This document shows, piece by piece, positions 48,326 to 51,377 of a stretch of DNA of 51,377 nt. The stretch comes from Chloroflexota bacterium (GTDB taxonomy: Bacteria; Chloroflexota; Anaerolineae; Anaerolineales; UBA4823): positions 1 to 51,377 of the forward strand of contig JAAYXE010000057.1 in the NCBI GenBank assembly GCA_012516075.1, given 5' to 3'. The translations under genes and the position numbers were made by a program. Numbering within the stretch: position 1 is the stretch's first letter; every line of letters begins with the position of its first letter. Under the pieces are notes generated by a model. It was given only the letters and a program-made list of their open reading frames with translations. It was not told the DNA's origin and ran no database searches.

Positions 48326-49642
48326 TCAGGGCTCGATTCCCAGTAACTGGAGTTGATAAACGCTGGGTGCAAATCCAGGATGATAAGGGTCCAGGCTGGT
48401 GCGGAAATCTTCGATCGCGCCGGCGATGTCTCCCAGGGCTGCGCGAGACATACCCCGCCAGTAGAAGCTCTCCTCCAGCGCGGGCTCATCCAGGGCGGCC
48501 TCAATGGAGGTGGTGGCCAGGCTGATCACAGCCTGGTGGCGCCCGGTGTAATAGTAGGCATAGTACGGCCCGGTCTGGTACCACAGGATGCGGTACGGGC
48601 GGACGCTCTTATCCTCCGGCAGCGCGTTGTAAATGGCGAAAGCCTCATCGTAGGCCATGGCCGCGCCGCCGTAATCCTGCAGTTCTTTCAAACTCGTGCC
48701 GCGGTTAAACCAGGCAAAAAACTGCTCCACGCCGGTCGTGGCGAAGATCTCATCGGAGGCCTTCTGCGCGGCGTACTGGAAATTATACGTTGGATCGGCA
48801 TGCGGGCCAAGGATGGCCATCACCTCGCTTTCCTTCTCGGGAGGATAGATGACCAGGTAGGTATAGTTAAATGAACGCCATTCCCGCAGGAAATCTTCAT
48901 AGGGCACTTCATAATCGGGTGTGAAGTAGGAATCCTGCGCGATGAAAACCGCTTTCTCGTCATCGTATCCGGTCACTACCTGGTAATGTCCCATCCAGCT
49001 CACCACACCGCTGAAGTCGCGGATGTAGGTGCCTTTTTCGACAATGACCGGAAAGCCGCTGTTCAACAGGCGCTTGAGCAGGTCGGGTTCGCCTCCCACG
49101 CGCACAACCACACTCAAATCGGTGTTCTCCTCGACATAATCCGCCATCTCATAGGGCATGACATTCTTATCCCGGTCATACGGTTTGAGCACCTTACCGG
49201 TGTCCAGACGGTCGCCTTCCCAGCCCCAGTACGAGAGGGCCATCGCCAGGTTGGCCGGGGCACAGTAGTTCCACAAACCGTGCTGGTCCTGATAGCGGAT
49301 ACCGGTCAGATTGAGCTGCGGCGGCAGCGGTTCGGGCGTCGTGGTGGGTGTGGCAGTAGGCAGTGCCGTGCTTTCAACCGCAGTAGGCGAAGCCGTGGGT
49401 GAAGCGGTCGGGGAGGGGGGTAGGGTAGGCGGGGCTGATGTGATCTGGACGACAGGCTCCGCCTCCAGGCCCGGGTTGAACGCAGCCTGTTCCGGAGGAG
49501 CGACCATCGCTTTCACCCGCATCTGAACTTCTTCAACTCGCCACGCAAGGCGATCGTGCACAGGAGGGAGAAAGTACAGGGCCACTACCCCCAGACAGAG
49601 CACAATAACAGCAGTGATTACAGAAAGAATTGATTTACGCAT
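48326..49642 (-). CDS. Membrane-anchored C39-like cysteine peptidase with TPR-like C-terminus (copy A)
   Basis: A 438-residue single-pass protein. A membrane helix at residues ~5-26 is followed by a Thr/Pro/Ser-rich stalk (to ~108, with SPTASPTASPTA repeats). A papain-like peptidase C39_2-type domain follows (~110-280): catalytic Cys127 in NYCAPANLAMALSYWGW, His in WMGHYQVVTGYDD and Asp in AQDSY. Residues ~290-438 are helical, with TPR-like pairs (FNRGTSLKELQDYGGAAMAYDEAF, FYWRGMSRAALGDIAGAIEDF). It may process or bind exported peptides at the outer face. It is a paralogue of the gene upstream, with the same length. Confidence 0.9.
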   Translation of the reverse strand: MRKSILSVITAVIVLCLGVVALYFLPPVHDRLAWRVEEVQMRVKAMVAPPEQAAFNPGLEAEPVVQITSAPPTLPPSPTASPTASPTAVESTALPTATPTTTPEPLPPQLNLTGIRYQDQHGLWNYCAPANLAMALSYWGWEGDRLDTGKVLKPYDRDKNVMPYEMADYVEENTDLSVVVRVGGEPDLLKRLLNSGFPVIVEKGTYIRDFSGVVSWMGHYQVVTGYDDEKAVFIAQDSYFTPDYEVPYEDFLREWRSFNYTYLVIYPPEKESEVMAILGPHADPTYNFQYAAQKASDEIFATTGVEQFFAWFNRGTSLKELQDYGGAAMAYDEAFAIYNALPEDKSVRPYRILWYQTGPYYAYYYTGRHQAVISLATTSIEAALDEPALEESFYWRGMSRAALGDIAGAIEDFRTSLDPYHPGFAPSVYQLQLLGIEP

Positions 49643-49663
49643 GAGATGGTACCGGTAAACAGT

Positions 49664-50980
49664 TCAGGGCATGGCGACACCCAGGCGAACCAGCTCCTGG
49701 CGCGCCGGGGTTGAATCGGGGTTGATTTCAACCGCTTTTTGAAAATCGTAGATGGCTTTTTCAAGATCTCCGGTCGCTTCGCGGGCCAGCCCCATCCAGT
49801 AGAAGCTTTCCTCCAGGATCGGCCCGCCGACGGTATCCAGCGTTTGATTCCCCAGGGTGATCACATCCTGGTAGCGCCCCGTGTGATAGTAAGCGGCATA
49901 GGGGCCGGTCTGATACCACAGCACACGCCAGGGGCGATCCGCCTCCGGCAGAGTGGCATAAACGGCAAAAGCCTGGTCGTACGCTTCGGCAGCCGCCGGA
50001 TATTCCTGCAGCCCTACCAAACTGGAGCCCAGGTTGTACCAGGCAAAGAAGAGATCGCGCCCATTCAGGACGGCAATTTCCTGCCGGGCCCGTTCAGCGG
50101 CAAGCCGGTAGGCGGCAGTCTCGTCCGCCAGCGGTCCCAGGATGGACAGCACTTCGGCCTCGCGCTCCGGAGGGTAGGCGACGACAAAAACATAGTTGAA
50201 GTCCCGCCACCAGGTGGACTCCATCTCGGCATACGTCACCTCAACATTCGGCCCCACATACGAGTCCTGAGTTGTGAAGCGGCCAGACTGGTCGTCGTAA
50301 CCGTTGAACAGGGCGTAATGCCCCATCCAGGCTTCGCCGTGGGGCTGGAAGCCCTTCTCGACGATCACTGGAAAGCCGGCTGCGAGCAGGCCCTTGAGAA
50401 CCGTCAGGTCGCCGCCCACACGGCTGAGCGCTTTCATACCGGTCTGCGTCTCGACGTACGCCACCATCTCTTCCGGCATGACGTTTTTGTCATCAACCCG
50501 GTTGTGATTGGGGCGCAAATAGGCGCGTGTAACCGTCTGGTCGCCGCTCCACCCCCAGTAAGAGAGCGCCATTGCCAATGTCGCCGGACCGCAGTTGTTC
50601 ATCTGCTGGTATTCATGCCTGATTCCAGATAGCATCATCTGCCCCGGCAGCGGGGTAGGCTGCGGCGTGGGAGTGGCCGTTGGCACAGGCCCGGTCTCTT
50701 CGGTCTGGAGTGGGGTGGGCGTCACGGTCGGAAATGCTGCTGCCAGTGTCGCCTGGACAATGGCTTCGACCCGCGCGTTGAAATCGTCTCTGGCGCTGCC
50801 TTCTTGAGGAACAAAAACAACCTGCTCGGGAGGGTTGATGGTGTAGCGAATCTGAGTGATCAGGCTCTGGACTCGCCAGGCAAGGCGGCTGTGTACCGGA
50901 GGCAGGTTGTAAACAATTACCGCTAACAGACAGAACAAAGGAATGGCCAGCAGGGCCAGTATAAGGAACCGCTTGCGCAT
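49664..50980 (-). CDS. Membrane-anchored C39-like cysteine peptidase with TPR-like C-terminus (copy B)
   Basis: A 438-residue paralogue of the downstream gene, in tandem and 21 bases apart. The layout is the same: membrane helix (~7-26), Thr/Pro-rich stalk (to ~112), C39_2-type domain with Cys130 in NNCGPATLAMALSYWGW (the CGP form typical of active members), His in WMGHYALFNGYDD and Asp in TQDSY, then TPR-like repeats (FAWYNLGSSLVGLQEYPAAAEAYDQAF, and a second near residue 400). Copy B keeps the canonical NNCGPA, whereas copy A has NYCAPA. The -10 element is six bases before its ATG, and it heads the copy B-copy A-sbcD run. Confidence 0.9.
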   Translation of the reverse strand: MRKRFLILALLAIPLFCLLAVIVYNLPPVHSRLAWRVQSLITQIRYTINPPEQVVFVPQEGSARDDFNARVEAIVQATLAAAFPTVTPTPLQTEETGPVPTATPTPQPTPLPGQMMLSGIRHEYQQMNNCGPATLAMALSYWGWSGDQTVTRAYLRPNHNRVDDKNVMPEEMVAYVETQTGMKALSRVGGDLTVLKGLLAAGFPVIVEKGFQPHGEAWMGHYALFNGYDDQSGRFTTQDSYVGPNVEVTYAEMESTWWRDFNYVFVVAYPPEREAEVLSILGPLADETAAYRLAAERARQEIAVLNGRDLFFAWYNLGSSLVGLQEYPAAAEAYDQAFAVYATLPEADRPWRVLWYQTGPYAAYYHTGRYQDVITLGNQTLDTVGGPILEESFYWMGLAREATGDLEKAIYDFQKAVEINPDSTPARQELVRLGVAMP

Positions 50981-50986
50981 GGGGGC

Positions 50987-50992
50987 ATTATA
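50987..50992 (-). promoter_or_regulatory. Extended -10 element six bases before the copy B ATG
   Basis: On the minus strand TGTTATAAT (TG-N-TATAAT), then GCCCCC, then ATG. It predicts a leaderless transcript for the C39 peptidase pair and sbcD. Confidence 0.6.
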
Positions 50993-51024
50993 ACAAGTTA
51001 CCCGTTATTTGGGGTGTTGGGCGG

Positions 51025-51377
51025 TCAGGCGCCGGATAGAGCGTCGTGGATCTCTTCCAGGACCCCGGGGTCCTCTTCCAGCTGTGCGGCCTGCCGCAGC
51101 ACGCGGCGCGCCTGAGGGCCGCCCACCCGGCCGAGCGCCCAGGCTGCATGGCGGCGCACCAGCGGCTCCGGATCAGTTCGCAGCGCCAGGCTGAGCGCGG
51201 CGGCTGCATGTTCATCGCCGCTGCCCGCATACTGGTTTCCCAGCGCTACCGCAGCATTGCGCAGGTAACCACGGCGCTTGGACCGCTTGAACGGGCTGCC
51301 TTTAAAGCGCCGGTTAAAGGCCTCGGGCGTCAGTTCTTCCAGATCACGAATCAGGTCGGGGCGGGGCACCTGTGGGC
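51025..51377 (-). CDS. queG: C-terminal part of epoxyqueuosine reductase (cut by window edge)
   Basis: The last ~117 codons of a minus-strand gene that runs off the right edge; the GTG at 51369 is internal, with PQV before it in frame. The sequence LEELTPEAFNRRFKGSPFKRSKRRGYLRNAAVALGN matches the QueG segment after its iron-sulphur clusters, and the remainder contains the HEAT-like repeats of QueG (DPEPLVRRHAAWALGRVGGPQA). QueG reduces epoxyqueuosine to queuosine in tRNA modification. The catalytic, cobalamin and 4Fe-4S parts lie outside this window, so the call rests on the C-terminus. Confidence 0.85.
   Translation of the reverse strand, partial: PQVPRPDLIRDLEELTPEAFNRRFKGSPFKRSKRRGYLRNAAVALGNQYAGSGDEHAAAALSLALRTDPEPLVRRHAAWALGRVGGPQARRVLRQAAQLEEDPGVLEEIHDALSGA

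Noticed and set aside
49311..49526. Short Gly/Val-rich plus-strand frame with apparent repeats
   Set aside because: It is the antisense image of the Thr/Pro/Ser-rich linker of the C39 peptidase copy A.

Overview
This 51.4 kb window looks like chromosomal core DNA of a GC-rich bacterium, most likely a member of the Chloroflexota and probably of the class Anaerolineae. That placement is inferred from overall protein style (membrane-anchored proteins with Thr/Pro-rich linkers, paired M16 peptidases, a DUF1638/URO-D pair, the yqeY-pgpH-ybeY-dgkA order) and was not tested by any search. About 50 genes are packed on both strands. I see no insertion sequence, prophage, CRISPR array or secondary-metabolite cluster.

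Layout. 1-3690: end of an unrecognised gene, a lipoprotein fusing a DsbA-like and a cyclophilin domain, coupled to a PrsW-type membrane protease, then a DedA protein. 3707-10101 (minus): penicillin acylase-family hydrolase, AcpS, an M16 peptidase pair (one active, one without the metal motif) and an unknown membrane protein. 10251-16000: ferredoxin/adrenodoxin-type NADP reductase, M19 dipeptidase, MutY, a small protein, an MBL-fold hydrolase and a concanavalin-like protein. 16037-16497: tRNA-Phe, tRNA-Gly and tRNA-Cys with promoter and terminator. 16500-19740: an orphan promoter with palindromes, a DMT exporter, a FlgN-like gene pair and an OmpR-family regulator. 19875-25486: class II fumarase, KTSC protein, HutI, small membrane protein, HD hydrolase, receiver-domain protein and inositol monophosphatase. 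25490-30773: SurE, SMP-30, DUF1638, URO-D methyltransferase-like protein and PIG-L deacetylase, with two apparently untranslated, promoter-plus-terminator units between them. 30812-40274: SbcC, a homocysteine methyltransferase/MTHFR fusion, pheST behind a T-box leader, and PlsC. 40394-42174: parvulin lipoprotein and a membrane-anchored protein. 42191-51377 (minus): a decayed luciferase-like monooxygenase fragment, a TIM-barrel (endonuclease IV-like) protein, DgkA, YbeY, PgpH, YqeY, SbcD, two tandem C39-peptidase/TPR paralogues and the end of queG.

How the genes work together. Several encode folding and quality control outside the cytoplasm (DsbA-cyclophilin, PrsW, parvulin, M16, penicillin acylase and C39 proteins). 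Others serve translation (tRNAs, pheST, YbeY, queG, YqeY), DNA repair (MutY, SbcC/SbcD, possible endonuclease IV) and one-carbon chemistry (MTHFR fusion, URO-D/DUF1638).

The least conventional signals are non-coding: the two candidate structured RNAs (about 26473-26640 and 29703-29859), a repeated TANAAT-N6-ATG arrangement predicting leaderless mRNAs, -10 elements overlapping the stop codon of the preceding gene, an 11-bp-period triple direct repeat upstream of the FlgN-like pair, and a SOS-box-like palindrome on a promoter with no evident gene.
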